A stretch of 64,000 nt of DNA from Antiquaquibacter soli (GCF_030580675.1 NZ_JAUQUB010000001.1:310001-374000); one strand, 5' to 3'; counted from the first letter of the stretch, positions 50,585 to 60,030 are shown. The notes: generated by a model not told the origin, from the sequence alone. Translations and numbers: made by a program.

Positions 50585-51488
50585 GTACCGCGCCCATGTC
50601 GATGCCGTCATCCAGTTCGCCAACGGCGGCTCCCTCTCGACCGAGGGATTCCGCCTCGATCTGCCCAGCGCGGATGCCTCGGCCGACGACATCTCGCGCC
50701 TGCTCGTCCAGCACCTGGGGCTCACCCTCGTCGGCAGCGTCACGCTGTCGAACCTCGAGATCGTCGAGGAGCAGCACCGCGGTTCGCGCGGAATCGAGAC
50801 GGCACCCGCGCAGTCAGCAGCGCCGTCGCGGCGCGTGGTCGACCTGAGCCACGTCATCCGTGCGGGCCTCGTCACCTACCCGGGCCTGCCCGCACCGACT
50901 ATCACCCCGCACCTCACGCGCCAGGACTCCCGCGCGAAGTACGCGCCCGGCACCGAGTTCGCGATGGACATCATCACGATGATCGGCAACACCGGCACCT
51001 ACCTCGACAGCCCGTGGCACCGCTACGGCGACGGTGCCGACCTCGCCGGCCTCGACCTCGGCACGCTCGTCGACCTCCGCGCGGAGGTGTTCCACGTCAC
51101 CGACATCGCTTCGCGCGGGGTGCCCGCGAGCGTCTTCTGGGACCGCGACGTGACGGATGCCGCGGTGCTCATCCACACCGGCTGGGACCGCCACTTCGGT
51201 ACCCCCGCCTACGCCTCCGGCTCCCCGTACCTCGACACCGCGGCCGTCGAGTACCTCGTCGGTCAGGGCGCCGCGCTCGTCGGCATCGACGCCCTCAACA
51301 TCGACGACACCGAGAGCGGGGGCGAGCGGCCCGCGCACTCGGGGTTGCTTGCGGCGGGCATCCACGTCGTCGAGCACCTCACCAACCTCGGGGCGCTGCC
51401 GGCGCGCGGCGCGCGGTTCACGGCGGCGCCGCCCGCGGTGGAGGGCTTCGGCACGTTCCCCGTGCGGGCGTTCGCAATCGTCGAGTGA
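50577..51488 (+). CDS. Cyclase-family (kynurenine formamidase-like) hydrolase with N-terminal extension
   Basis: A 303-residue protein. A polar N-terminal domain of about 78 residues (AVIQFANGGSLSTEGFRLDL) is not part of the usual family. The cyclase/formamidase domain follows (about 85-303; VVDLSHVIRAGLVTYPGLP). The metal motif, normally HxGTHxDxPxH, reads NTGTYLDSPWH, so two His are Asn and Tyr while Asp and the last His remain. Later parts (GIDALNIDDTESGGERPAH) are normal. It may hydrolyse a cyclic amide or ester, or the metal site may differ. GTG start, coupled to the permease. Confidence 0.85.
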   Translation: MPEYRAHVDAVIQFANGGSLSTEGFRLDLPSADASADDISRLLVQHLGLTLVGSVTLSNLEIVEEQHRGSRGIETAPAQSAAPSRRVVDLSHVIRAGLVTYPGLPAPTITPHLTRQDSRAKYAPGTEFAMDIITMIGNTGTYLDSPWHRYGDGADLAGLDLGTLVDLRAEVFHVTDIASRGVPASVFWDRDVTDAAVLIHTGWDRHFGTPAYASGSPYLDTAAVEYLVGQGAALVGIDALNIDDTESGGERPAHSGLLAAGIHVVEHLTNLGALPARGARFTAAPPAVEGFGTFPVRAFAIVE

Positions 51489-51531
51489 CGCGGGCGCCCG
51501 GCGCGCAACCCGTGGGCTAGTGTCGGGAGGC

Positions 51532-52545
51532 ATGAGCACGGCCCCCGGCAGCCCGCAGGCGAACATCCGCCAGGTCGCCGCGCGCGCCGGCGTCTCGCAC
51601 ATGACCGTCTCGCGGGTGCTCAACGGGCACCCGAGTATCGCGCCCGCCACGCGTGAGCGGGTGCTCGAGGCGATCCGCGAGCTCGACTACCGGCCGAACA
51701 GCGCCGCTCGCGCCCTCGCGACGCGGCGGTCCAACCGGCTCGGCGTCATCGTTGAGAGCGTCGTCGAATTCGGGCCGGGCAGCACCGTGCGCGCGATCGA
51801 GGACGCCGCCCACGAGCGCGGCTACACCGTCTCCACGATCACCGTCGACCGCACGGTTACCGCGGACGACGCGATCGCCACCCTGCGCGCGATCGGCGTC
51901 GACGCCCTCTGCCTCATCACCCCGCGCTCCGAGTCCCTCGAGCTGCTGCGCGCGACCGCCGACGCCGTGCCGACCCTCGTCGTCGCGTCCGAGCCCGAGG
52001 CCGGGCTGTACACGGTCGCGGTGGATCAGCGCCTCGGCACGCGCCTCGCGCTCGAGCACCTCGTGGAGCTCGGGCACCGCAGCATCCTGCACCTCGCCGG
52101 CCCGCTGGACTGGCTGGATGCCCGCGCGCGCGACCGCGAGTACGCCGAGCACCTCGAGCGCTCCGGCATCCCGATCCGACCGGTCGTCGTGGGGGACTGG
52201 ACCTCCGACTCGGGCTACGCCTTCGGGCGCTCGCTCGGCGGTCGGCCGGACTTCACGGCGGTGTTCGCGGCGAACGACCAGATGGCGCTCGGGCTCGTGC
52301 ACGCGCTGCACGAGTCGGGCATCCGGGTTCCCGACGACGTGAGCGTCATCGGCTTCGACGACCTGCCGGACGCGCGCCACTTCCTGCCGCCCCTCACGAC
52401 AGTGCGCCAGGACTTCCGCGCGCTCGGGTCGCTCGCCGTGGATGCCCTGCTCGCCGGGCTCGAGGGCGGGGATGTCCCGTCCCGATCGCTCATCGAGCCG
52501 GAGCTGGTCGTGCGCGCCTCGACGGCACCCCCGCGCTCGGCGTAG
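51532..52545 (+). CDS. LacI family transcriptional regulator, arabinose locus
   Basis: A 337-residue repressor. The helix-turn-helix is ANIRQVAARAGVSHMTVSRV and the hinge YRPNSAARALATRRS. The effector domain ends with FAANDQMALGLVHAL, VIGFDDLPDARHFLPPLTTV and RQDF. It is closely similar in these parts to the LacI at 58922. GGGAGG precedes the ATG. It lies directly upstream of araD-araB-araA on the same strand, separated by 156 bases containing a TGTGACCGGTAACAT operator, and probably represses that operon in the absence of arabinose. Confidence 0.92.
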   Translation: MSTAPGSPQANIRQVAARAGVSHMTVSRVLNGHPSIAPATRERVLEAIRELDYRPNSAARALATRRSNRLGVIVESVVEFGPGSTVRAIEDAAHERGYTVSTITVDRTVTADDAIATLRAIGVDALCLITPRSESLELLRATADAVPTLVVASEPEAGLYTVAVDQRLGTRLALEHLVELGHRSILHLAGPLDWLDARARDREYAEHLERSGIPIRPVVVGDWTSDSGYAFGRSLGGRPDFTAVFAANDQMALGLVHALHESGIRVPDDVSVIGFDDLPDARHFLPPLTTVRQDFRALGSLAVDALLAGLEGGDVPSRSLIEPELVVRASTAPPRSA

Positions 52546-52569
52546 GGCATCCCGCCAGTCCGCCCCTCT

Positions 52570-52607
52570 CGGCGCGATCCGCACGCCGAGGCACTCGGAT
52601 TGCGCCG
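52570..52607. repeat. Inverted repeat between lacI-type gene and araD
   Basis: CGGCGCGATCCG (52570-52581) and CGGATTGCGCCG (52596-52607) pair with one mismatch around 14 bases. It probably terminates the regulator transcript, or forms an additional operator for the araDBA promoter. Confidence 0.55.
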
Positions 52608-52678
52608 AAAACCGCAGATAGAACCCGCGCGGTCCGCCGCCCCGAGTATCAGGATGCCCGGCGCTTGCTCCGACGCAG

Positions 52679-52693
52679 TGTGACCGGTAACAT
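52679..52693. promoter_or_regulatory. LacI-type operator upstream of araDBA
   Basis: TGTGACCGGTAACAT, 9 bases before the araD GTG. It shares TGTGACCG with operators at 59982 and 60016 and resembles the one at 58881, linking both arabinose loci. Confidence 0.6.
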
Positions 52694-52701
52694 CAACCCC
52701 C

Positions 52702-53409
52702 GTGAGCACCTTCAGCCTCGCCGTCGAGGCCGCCATCGCCGAGACCCGCCGCGACGTCGCCGAACTGCACGGGGAGCTCGTCCGCAATAACCTCATCGTC
52801 TGGACCGGGGGCAACGTGTCCGGCCGCGTCCCGGGCGCCGACCTCTTCGTCATCAAGCCGTCGGGCGTGAGCTACGACGACCTCGCCCCCGAGAACATGA
52901 TCCTGTGCGATCTCGACGGCGACGTCATCCCCGGCACCGAGGGAAGCGACCGCAGCCCGTCGAGCGACACCGCCGCCCACGCCTACGTCTACCGGCACAT
53001 GCCGACGGTCGGCGGCGTCGTGCACACCCACTCCACCTTCGCGACCGCGTGGGCCGCTCGCGGCGAGGAGATCCCGTGCGTCATCACCGCGATGGCGGAC
53101 GAGTTCGGCGGACCCATCCCCGTCGGTCCGTTCGCGATCATCGGGGATGACTCGATCGGCCGTGGCATCGTCGAGACCCTCGCCGGTCACCGCTCGCGCG
53201 CCGTGCTCATGCAAAACCACGGCCCCTTCACGATCGGCGTCTCCGCGCGCGACGCCGTGAAGGCCGCCGTCATGGTCGAGGATGTCGCGCGCACCGTGCA
53301 CCTCGCCCGCGAGGCCGGACCGCTCATCCCCATTCCCCAGGAGGCCATCGACCGCCTCTTCGACCGCTACCAGAACGTCTACGGACAGAGTGAGGACGAG
53401 CGCCGATGA
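52702..53409 (+). CDS. araD: L-ribulose-5-phosphate 4-epimerase (copy 1)
   Basis: A 235-residue class II aldolase/epimerase. It converts L-ribulose 5-phosphate to D-xylulose 5-phosphate. Phosphate-binding [22 protein letters not shown] and [13 protein letters not shown], zinc ligands HTHS (about 95-97) and the third His in MQNHGPFT (about 170) are all present. The GTG at 52702 lies just after the operator. It overlaps araB by four bases (ATGA), giving the order araD-araB-araA. A paralogue about 80% identical lies at 60074. Confidence 0.95.
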   Translation: MSTFSLAVEAAIAETRRDVAELHGELVRNNLIVWTGGNVSGRVPGADLFVIKPSGVSYDDLAPENMILCDLDGDVIPGTEGSDRSPSSDTAAHAYVYRHMPTVGGVVHTHSTFATAWAARGEEIPCVITAMADEFGGPIPVGPFAIIGDDSIGRGIVETLAGHRSRAVLMQNHGPFTIGVSARDAVKAAVMVEDVARTVHLAREAGPLIPIPQEAIDRLFDRYQNVYGQSEDERR

Positions 53410-55013
53410 ACGCCGCACCCGACACCTCCACGACCGCGGCCTGGATCCGCGACGGCCGCACGAGCCTCGGCATCGAGCTCGGCTCGACGCGCATCAAGGC
53501 GTGCCTGATCGGTGACGACCCGTCGGTCGTCCTCGCGGTCGGCGAGTTCGAGTGGGAGAACCAGCTCGTCGACGGGCTGTGGACGTACTCGCTCGACGAC
53601 GTGTGGTCGGGGCTGCAGGCGGCGTTCGCCGCCCTCGCCGCCGACGTCCAGCGCCGGCACGGGACCCCGCTCGAGACGATCGGCGCGATCGGCGTCTCCG
53701 CGATGATGCACGGCTACCTCGCCTTCGACGACGCCGACCAACTTCTCGTGCCGTTCCGCACGTGGCGCAACACGAACACCGGTCCGGCGGCAACCGAGCT
53801 CACTCGCGAGTTCGGAGTGAACATCCCGCTGCGCTGGTCGGTGGCCCACCTGTACCAGGCGGTCGTCGACTCCGAGGCCCACGTGCCGAGCATCCGCTTC
53901 GTCACCACCCTCGCCGGTTACGTGCACTGGCGCCTCACCGGCGAGAAGGTGCTCGGTATCGGCGACGCGTCCGGAATGTTCCCGATCGACGACGCGACCC
54001 GCGGCTACGACCCCGGGATGCTCGCCCGCCTCGACGAGCTCGTGGCGGGCCGGGGCATCCAGCGTCCGGTCGCCGAGCTGCTGCCGCGCGTGCTCCCCGC
54101 GGGGGCGGAGGCAGGCTCGCTCACCGAGGAGGGTGCGCGACTGCTCGACCCGACCGGCGCATTGGGTGCGGGCATCCCGCTCTGTCCGCCCGAGGGCGAC
54201 GCGGGCACCGGAATGGTCGCGACGAACTCGGTCGCGCCGCGCGCCGGCAACGTGAGCGCCGGCACGAGCATCTTCGCGATGGTCGTGCTCGAGAGGCCGC
54301 TGCAGAACGTCCACGAGGAGCTCGACCTCGTGACGACCCCGGCGGGCGACCCGGTGGCGATGGTGCACTGCAACAACGGCGCGAGCGAGCTCGCCGCGTG
54401 GGTGTCGCTCTTCCGGCGGTTCGCTGCCGCGGCCGGGGCCGATCTCGACGCGGATGCCGCCTACCGGGCCCTCTTCACGGAGGCGCTCGAGGGCGAGGCC
54501 GACGCGGGCGGGGTGTTCGCCTACAACCAGCTCTCCGGGGAACCGATCGCGGGACTCGAGGAGGGGCGCCCGCTCGTCGTGCGCACGGACGAGAGCCGCT
54601 TCACTCTCGCGAACTTCATGCGCGCCCAGCTCTACGGCGTGTTCGCGACCCTCAGCCTCGGCATGACGGTGCTCGACGACGAGGGCGTCGCCCTCGACCG
54701 CATGTTCGCGCACGGAGGCATCTTCCGCACCGCGGGAGTCGCCCAGCGGTTCCTCGCCGCGGCGCTCGGCGCCCCCGTCTCCGTCGCCGACACCGCGTCC
54801 GAGGGCGGGGCGTGGGGCGTCGCCGTGCTGGCCGCCTACCGCGCCTCAGGAGAGACGACCACCCTCGCGGAGTACCTGCGCGACCATGTCTTCCGCGGCG
54901 CGAGCCTCCACGTCATCGAGCCGTATCCCGACGACGTCGCCGGCTTCGCCGCCTACCTCGACCGATACCGCGCGGGCCTCGCCATCGAGCGCGCCGCCGC
55001 AGCCGCACTGTAA
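53406..55013 (+). CDS. araB: FGGY-family carbohydrate kinase, probable ribulokinase
   Basis: A 535-residue kinase. The N-terminal FGGY ATPase lobe has LGIELGSTRIKACLIG; the catalytic/substrate region has VSAMMHGYLAFD and VPFRTWRNTNT. The C-terminal lobe has AGNVSAGTSIFAMVVLERPL and MFAHGGIFRTAGVAQRFLAA, which corresponds to the usual GG-S/G nucleotide motif. By position between araD and araA it should phosphorylate L-ribulose with ATP. The sequence departs from the E. coli AraB type, so the assignment rests on context. The start overlaps the araD stop. Confidence 0.88.
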   Translation: MNAAPDTSTTAAWIRDGRTSLGIELGSTRIKACLIGDDPSVVLAVGEFEWENQLVDGLWTYSLDDVWSGLQAAFAALAADVQRRHGTPLETIGAIGVSAMMHGYLAFDDADQLLVPFRTWRNTNTGPAATELTREFGVNIPLRWSVAHLYQAVVDSEAHVPSIRFVTTLAGYVHWRLTGEKVLGIGDASGMFPIDDATRGYDPGMLARLDELVAGRGIQRPVAELLPRVLPAGAEAGSLTEEGARLLDPTGALGAGIPLCPPEGDAGTGMVATNSVAPRAGNVSAGTSIFAMVVLERPLQNVHEELDLVTTPAGDPVAMVHCNNGASELAAWVSLFRRFAAAAGADLDADAAYRALFTEALEGEADAGGVFAYNQLSGEPIAGLEEGRPLVVRTDESRFTLANFMRAQLYGVFATLSLGMTVLDDEGVALDRMFAHGGIFRTAGVAQRFLAAALGAPVSVADTASEGGAWGVAVLAAYRASGETTTLAEYLRDHVFRGASLHVIEPYPDDVAGFAAYLDRYRAGLAIERAAAAAL

Positions 55014-55043
55014 GCAGAAGCACTGTAAACAAAGGACACCAGC

Positions 55044-56561
55044 ATGGCCAGCATCATCCCCGACCTGAAGACCAAGACGGTCCGCTTCCTCACGGGCAGC
55101 CAGGACCTCTACGGCGAGGAGACCCTCCGCCAGGTCGCCGAGCAGTCGCAGGCCGTCGCCCGCGTGCTGCAGGAGTCGAGCGACATCCCCGTCACCGTCG
55201 AGTGGATGCCCGTGCTCAAGTCGAGCGACGCGATCCGTCGCGCCGTGCTCGACGCGAACTCCGACGACAGCGTCATCGGCGTCATCACGTGGGCGCACAC
55301 CTTCAGCCCGTCGAAGATGTGGATCCACGGGCTCTCCGTGCTCGAGAAGCCCCTGCTGCACCTGCACACCCAGGCGAACGTCGCACTGCCGTGGGAGGAG
55401 ATCGACTTCGACTTCATGAACCTGAACCAGGCCGCGCACGGCGACCGCGAGCACGCGTACATCCTCAGCCGCATGAACGTCGCCCGCAAGACGGTCGTCG
55501 GCCACGTCAGCAACCCCGCGGTGATCAAGCAGATCTCCGACTGGTCGCGCGCCGCCGCCGGGTGGGATGCCGCGCAGAACATGAAGCTCGCGCGCTTCGG
55601 TGACAACATGCGCTTCGTCGCCGTCACCGAGGGCGACAAGACGGAGGCGGAGATCCGCCTCGGCGTGCAGGTAAACACGTGGGGCGTCAACGAGCTCGCC
55701 GACGCCGTGCACGCGGCGTCCGAGTCGGACGTCGACGACCTCGTCGCCGTGTACGAGGAGACCTACGACGTCGTCCCCGAACTGAAGAAGGGCGGCGAGC
55801 GCCACGACTCCCTCCGCTACGGTGCGGCCATCGAGCTGGGCCTGCGGAGCTTCCTCGAAGCTGGCGGGTTCTCCGCTTTCACCACGAGTTTCGAGGACCT
55901 CGGCGCCCTGCGCCAGCTGCCCGGCCTCGCCGTGCAGCGCCTCATGGCCGACGGCTACGGCTTCGGCGCTGAGGGTGACTGGAAGACGGCCGTGCTCGTG
56001 CGCGTCGCCAACGTCATGGGCGCGGGGCTGCCGGGTGGGGCATCCCTCATGGAGGACTACACGTACCACCTCACGCCGGGGGAGGAGAAGATCCTCGGCG
56101 CGCACATGCTCGAGGTGAGCCCGTCGCTCACGACCTCGAAGCCGAGCCTCGAGATCCACCCGCTCGGCATCGGCGGCAAGGAGGACCCGGTGCGCCTGGT
56201 CTTCACCGCCGACAGCGGCCCCGCGGTCGTCGTCGCGATGAGCGACATGCGCGACCGGTTCCGCCTCGTCGCCAACGTCGTCGAGAATGTGCCCCTGGAT
56301 GCTCCGATGCCCAAGCTTCCCGTCGGGCGGGCCGTCTGGAAGCCGGCCCCGGACTTCGCGACCTCCGCCGCGGCCTGGCTCACCGCGGGAGCGGCGCACC
56401 ACACCGTCATGTCGACCGCGGTCGGCGTGGACGTGTTCCGCGACTTCGCCGAGATCGGCGGCCTCGAGCTGCTCGTCATCGACGAGGACACGACCCTGCG
56501 CGACTTCCAGCGCGAGGTCAAGTGGAACGCGGCGTACTACCGCCTCGCCCAGGGCATCTAG
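55044..56561 (+). CDS. araA: L-arabinose isomerase
   Basis: A 505-residue isomerase of normal length that converts L-arabinose to L-ribulose with Mn2+. Recognisable blocks: [17 protein letters not shown] near the start, [49 protein letters not shown], and a region with the conserved Glu/His metal ligands ([28 protein letters not shown]-like [17 protein letters not shown]). AAAGGACACC precedes the ATG at 55044. Last gene of araDBA. Confidence 0.96.
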   Translation: MASIIPDLKTKTVRFLTGSQDLYGEETLRQVAEQSQAVARVLQESSDIPVTVEWMPVLKSSDAIRRAVLDANSDDSVIGVITWAHTFSPSKMWIHGLSVLEKPLLHLHTQANVALPWEEIDFDFMNLNQAAHGDREHAYILSRMNVARKTVVGHVSNPAVIKQISDWSRAAAGWDAAQNMKLARFGDNMRFVAVTEGDKTEAEIRLGVQVNTWGVNELADAVHAASESDVDDLVAVYEETYDVVPELKKGGERHDSLRYGAAIELGLRSFLEAGGFSAFTTSFEDLGALRQLPGLAVQRLMADGYGFGAEGDWKTAVLVRVANVMGAGLPGGASLMEDYTYHLTPGEEKILGAHMLEVSPSLTTSKPSLEIHPLGIGGKEDPVRLVFTADSGPAVVVAMSDMRDRFRLVANVVENVPLDAPMPKLPVGRAVWKPAPDFATSAAAWLTAGAAHHTVMSTAVGVDVFRDFAEIGGLELLVIDEDTTLRDFQREVKWNAAYYRLAQGI

Positions 56562-56569
56562 CAACGGAA

Positions 56570-56599
56570 GGGGCTGGCCGGCTCGTGCCGACCAGCCCC
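56570..56599. terminator. Bidirectional terminator between araA and MFS gene
   Basis: GGGGCTGG (56570-56577) pairs with CCAGCCCC (56592-56599), with an inner CGGC-TCGT-GCCG stem. It lies between convergent stops at 56561 and 56607. Confidence 0.75.
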
Positions 56600-56606
56600 G
56601 TCCACC

Positions 56607-58100
56607 TCAGTGCGCGAGCACCGGCTCCGCGTCATCCGCCGCCCGGGGCGCGTGCGACAGCGACAGCCCGTCGCCGCGCCGACGGAAGAGCAGCGCCGAC
56701 ATGACGGCACCCACGGCGAAGAACCCGGCGCCCCACCAGTACGCGGTCGCGTAGCTCGCGAGGGCGGCCTTCGTCGCGACCTCGGCGGTCACCGGTGCGT
56801 GGGCGGCGAGGTAGTCGGTCGCGGCCGTCGCGGCGAGCGTGTTGAGCAGCGCGGTGCCGATCGATCCGCCGACCTGCTGGCTCGTGTTGACCATCGCGGA
56901 GGCGACTCCGGCGAACTGGCGGTCGACCCCGAGCGTGGCGGTCTGCATCGAGGCGGGCATCATCGTGCCCATCGCGGTGCCCATGATCATGAGCGGGATG
57001 AGTACGTTCGGCGCGTAGCTGCTCGACTCGTCGAGTCGCGTGAGCAGCACCATGGCGATGACGCCGAGGATCATGCCCGCGGGAACCATGATCTTGGGGC
57101 CGAGGCGCGGCACGAGGAAGTTCGTCCCGATCTGGGCGGCGAGCACGAGCATCCCGATCATGGGCAGGAAGGCGAGGCCGGTCTGGATGGGCGAGTAGCC
57201 GAGCGTCGCCTGCAGGTAGTAGGTGACGAACAGGAAGATGCCGAACATCCCGGCACCCGCGATGAGCACGGACAGGTACGCGGCGCCGCGGTTGCGGTCG
57301 AGCACGATCGCCAGCGGAAGGAGCGGGTGGGATGCCCGCAGCTGCCACAGCACGAACGCGACGAGTAGCACGCCCGAGCCGGCGAGCATCCCCCACGTGA
57401 GGGGAGCATCCCAGCCGTCGGTCTCGGCGTGCGAGAACCCGAAGACGAGGGCGAACAGCGCCGCCGAGACGAGCAGCGTGCCCGGGATGTCGAGGCGGGG
57501 GCGATCGCCGCTGCGCGCGATGGTGGGAACGAACACGAGCGCGCCGACGAGCGCGACGGCGGCGATGACGACGTTGATGTAGAGGTTCCAGCGCCAGTCG
57601 AGGGACTCGGTCAGCACCCCGCCGAGCAGGAGGCCCACGGCGCCCCCGGCTCCGGCGATGGCGCCGAAGACGCCGAACGCTCGGGCGCGCTCCTTCGGCA
57701 CGGTGAACGTCGTCGTGAGCACGGCGAGGGCGGTCGGTGCGAGGAGCGCGCCGAAGACGCCTTGAAGCGCGCGGGCCGCGACGAGCAGCTCGAAGGAGCC
57801 GGCGGCTCCGCCGAGGGCGGAGGCGATCGCGAATCCGATGAGGCCGATGATGAAGGTGCGCTTGCGGCCGATGAGGTCGGAGAGCCGCCCGCCGAGCAGC
57901 AGGAGGCTGCCGAAGGCCAGGGAGTAGGCGGTGATGATCCACTGGCGGTCGCCGTCGGAGAATCCGAGGTCGGCCTGCGCGGACGGCAGGGCGATGTTCA
58001 CGACGGTCGCGTCGAGCACGACCATGAGCTGGGCGAGCCCCACGACGACCAGCGTGAGCCAGCGGCGGTTGTCCACCGCGGGGATGATGGTTTCAGACAT
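56607..58100 (-). CDS. MFS drug exporter, DHA2 (EmrB/QacA-like) family
   Basis: A 497-residue transporter with about 14 hydrophobic helices. Motif A is LLLGGRLSDLIGRKRTF, after helix 2, and the motif C-like AIAGAGGAVGLLLGGVL is in helix 5. The N-terminal helix holds VVLDATVVNIALPSAQADL, diagnostic for DHA2 proton antiporters. It exports toxic organics or antibiotics. The ATG at 58100 is preferred; a GTG three codons upstream is possible. It is divergent from a TetR gene with a clear palindromic operator over its promoter. Confidence 0.93.
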   Translation of the reverse strand: MSETIIPAVDNRRWLTLVVVGLAQLMVVLDATVVNIALPSAQADLGFSDGDRQWIITAYSLAFGSLLLLGGRLSDLIGRKRTFIIGLIGFAIASALGGAAGSFELLVAARALQGVFGALLAPTALAVLTTTFTVPKERARAFGVFGAIAGAGGAVGLLLGGVLTESLDWRWNLYINVVIAAVALVGALVFVPTIARSGDRPRLDIPGTLLVSAALFALVFGFSHAETDGWDAPLTWGMLAGSGVLLVAFVLWQLRASHPLLPLAIVLDRNRGAAYLSVLIAGAGMFGIFLFVTYYLQATLGYSPIQTGLAFLPMIGMLVLAAQIGTNFLVPRLGPKIMVPAGMILGVIAMVLLTRLDESSSYAPNVLIPLMIMGTAMGTMMPASMQTATLGVDRQFAGVASAMVNTSQQVGGSIGTALLNTLAATAATDYLAAHAPVTAEVATKAALASYATAYWWGAGFFAVGAVMSALLFRRRGDGLSLSHAPRAADDAEPVLAH

Positions 58101-58110
58101 GCTGGACACT

Positions 58111-58138
58111 ATATACGGAACTCAATAGTTCCGGATAT
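58111..58138. promoter_or_regulatory. TetR operator between MFS gene and its regulator
   Basis: CGGAACT-CAAT-AGTTCCG (58116-58133) is perfect over 7-base arms and extends outward by ATAT/ATAT with one interruption. It lies 11 bases upstream of the MFS start, so repressor binding would block its promoter. Confidence 0.75.
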
Positions 58139-58198
58139 CATCGGTACAGGAATTAATGCGCTGGTAATGTTGACGACGGAGCAGGAAGGGGCGCGGCG

Positions 58199-58819
58199 AT
58201 GCGGCAGGCGGAACTCACCGACTCCAAGCCTCGGCTCGGTCGCAAGCGCGACGACTCCCGCGATCCGGAGATCCTCGATGCCACGCTCGACGTGCTGGCC
58301 GAGCACGGCTACGACGGCATGACCATCGACATGGTCGCCGCGCGCGCGAAGGCGGGCAAGGCGACGCTCTACCGGAGGTGGCCGTCGAAGCCGGAGCTCG
58401 TGCTCGATGCCGTCGCGTGCATGAAGGCGACGACCCTCGACCCGCAGAGCCTGCCCGACACCGGCACCCTGCGCGGTGACCTCATCGCCATGATCAAGGC
58501 GCCGACTCTGCGGGATGCCGAACGCAAGCTCAAGGTGATGGCGGGCATCGTGTCCATGATCGCCCGCAACCCCGAGCTCGCGGATGCCGCGCGGGACGCA
58601 CTGGTCGAGCCCCGGGCGGCGCTCAACCGCATCATCTTCCAGCGCGCGGTCGACCGCGGCGAGATCTCCGCCGACGTGGACATCGAGACGCTCATCGGCA
58701 TCGCTCCGGCGATCGTCGCCTACCGAACCCTTCTGCTGCAGAAGCCGGTGACGCGAGAGTTCATGATCTCGACGATCGACACCGTCGTGCTGCCTGCCGC
58801 CGGCGTTCGCCCGAGCTGA
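58199..58819 (+). CDS. TetR/AcrR family transcriptional regulator
   Basis: A 206-residue regulator. The N-terminal TetR helix-turn-helix (about 22-70) reads ILDATLDVLAEHGYDGMTID then AGKATLYRRWPSKPELV. The ligand-binding C-terminal domain is of the AcrR type (RDALVEPRAALNRIIFQRAV). GAAGGGGCGGCG precedes the ATG. It is divergent from the MFS exporter and probably represses it through the palindrome at 58111 until a drug binds. Confidence 0.93.
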   Translation: MRQAELTDSKPRLGRKRDDSRDPEILDATLDVLAEHGYDGMTIDMVAARAKAGKATLYRRWPSKPELVLDAVACMKATTLDPQSLPDTGTLRGDLIAMIKAPTLRDAERKLKVMAGIVSMIARNPELADAARDALVEPRAALNRIIFQRAVDRGEISADVDIETLIGIAPAIVAYRTLLLQKPVTREFMISTIDTVVLPAAGVRPS

Positions 58820-58880
58820 CTCCGGCGTCGGGTCCCGCAGGCCGGATGTCGGCTCTGCGCCCCCGACGGGCCATAATGAA

Positions 58881-58894
58881 TGTGAACGTACACA
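58881..58894. promoter_or_regulatory. LacI-type operator upstream of the second lacI-type gene
   Basis: TGTGAACGTACACA, a 14-base dyad with one mismatch, 28 bases before the regulator start. It fits autoregulation and resembles the araD operators. Confidence 0.6.
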
Positions 58895-58921
58895 CGAGCA
58901 ATGGAGCGCGGGACGAGCCAC

Positions 58922-59932
58922 ATGGAGCCAGAGAAGGTCCGCGCGCCGAACATCCGTGACGTCGCCCGCCTCGCGGGGGTCTCGTACCAGACAGTCTCGC
59001 GCGTCCTCAACGAGCACCCCAGCATCCGCGAGTCGACGAAGCAGCGCGTTCTCGATGTCATCCAGGAGATCGGCTACCGCCCCAATCAGGCCGCGCGAGC
59101 CCTCGTCACGAGTCGATCGCGAACCATCGGCGTGCTGACGACGCAGACCGTCAACTACGGGCCATCGACGAGCGTCTCCGCGATCGAGGTCGCGGCGCGC
59201 GAGGCGGGCTACCGCATCACGGTGACGAGCATCTCGTCGACCGACTACACCGCCATCCGCAGCGCCCTCGACTACCTCCTGACGCAAGCGGTCGAGGCGC
59301 TCGTCGTTATCGCGCCGCAAGTGCGCGTGCTCGACGCCATCCGCGAGATGGACTTCGGCGTGCCCTACGTGACTCTCCAGAACGCCGATGTCGGCGGCGG
59401 CGAGCACTCGATGTCCGTCGACCAGGTGGCCGGCGCCCGCATGGCGACGCGGCACCTCATCGAGCTCGGCCACACCGAGATCATGCACATCTCGGGCCCG
59501 CAGGACTGGATCGAGGCGGAGGCGAGGATGCAGGGCTACCTCGAGGCGATCAACGAGAAGGATCTACGCACTCGCGCCCCCATCCTCGGCGACTGGACGG
59601 CGCACTTCGGCTACTACGCGGGGCTCGAGCTGCTGCGCTTCCGCGACTTCACGGCTCTGTTCGCGAGCAACGACCAGATGGCGCTCGGCTTCATCCATGC
59701 CTGCTGGGATTCGGGGCTGGATGTCCCGGGCGACATCAGCGTCGTCGGCTTCGACGACATCCCGGAGGCGGCCCACTTCTACCCGCCGCTCACGACGGTG
59801 CGCCAGAATTTCGCGGAGATCGGCCGACGGGCGGTCTCGCTTCTCGTCTCGGAGCTCCAGGGCATCACCGTCGACCACGCCCAGATCGTGCCCGAACTGG
59901 TGGTGCGCCGGTCCACCGCCGCCCCGCGGTAA
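58922..59932 (+). CDS. LacI family transcriptional regulator, sugar-uptake locus
   Basis: A 336-residue repressor. The helix-turn-helix is PNIRDVARLAGVSYQTVSRV and the hinge YRPNQAARALVTSRS. The effector domain has MSVDQVAGARMATRHLIELG, FASNDQMALGFIHACW and VVGFDDIPEAAHFYPPLTTV. It closely resembles the regulator at 51532. The ATG at 58922 is chosen (GGGACGAG upstream); one at 58901 is possible. It precedes araD copy 2 and the ChvE-type importer, whose promoter has two TGTGACCGTTTC operators, and probably represses both itself and them. Confidence 0.92.
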   Translation: MEPEKVRAPNIRDVARLAGVSYQTVSRVLNEHPSIRESTKQRVLDVIQEIGYRPNQAARALVTSRSRTIGVLTTQTVNYGPSTSVSAIEVAAREAGYRITVTSISSTDYTAIRSALDYLLTQAVEALVVIAPQVRVLDAIREMDFGVPYVTLQNADVGGGEHSMSVDQVAGARMATRHLIELGHTEIMHISGPQDWIEAEARMQGYLEAINEKDLRTRAPILGDWTAHFGYYAGLELLRFRDFTALFASNDQMALGFIHACWDSGLDVPGDISVVGFDDIPEAAHFYPPLTTVRQNFAEIGRRAVSLLVSELQGITVDHAQIVPELVVRRSTAAPR

Positions 59933-59973
59933 GCCGGTTACCGAACCGTGACCGACCGGTATTCGCCGCCCGC

Positions 59974-60002
59974 TTGACAGATGTGACCGTTTCGCGTGTA
60001 AT
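59974..60002 (+). promoter_or_regulatory. Promoter of araD2-chvE-gguA-gguB
   Basis: TTGACA at 59974-59979 (consensus -35) and TGTAAT at 59997-60002 with a 17-base spacer. An operator copy fills the spacer and another lies just downstream of the start region. Confidence 0.7.
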
Positions 60003-60030
60003 CTGATGGTCGTCATGTGAAACGGTCACA
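59982..60030. promoter_or_regulatory. Paired LacI-type operators in araD2 promoter
   Basis: Site 1 (59982-59996) reads TGTGACCGTTTCGCG. Site 2 (60016-60030) reads TGTGAAACGGTCACA, whose reverse complement is TGTGACCGTTTCACA, so the two are the same 12-base core in opposite orientation, 34 bases apart. Site 1 overlaps the -35/-10 spacer and site 2 the early transcribed region, a standard repression layout. Confidence 0.75.

Noticed and set aside
56607-59932. The MFS/TetR/LacI segment as a transferred resistance island
   Set aside because: Codon use, GC content and GGATGC density look like the rest of the window, and no mobility gene or repeat bounds the segment.
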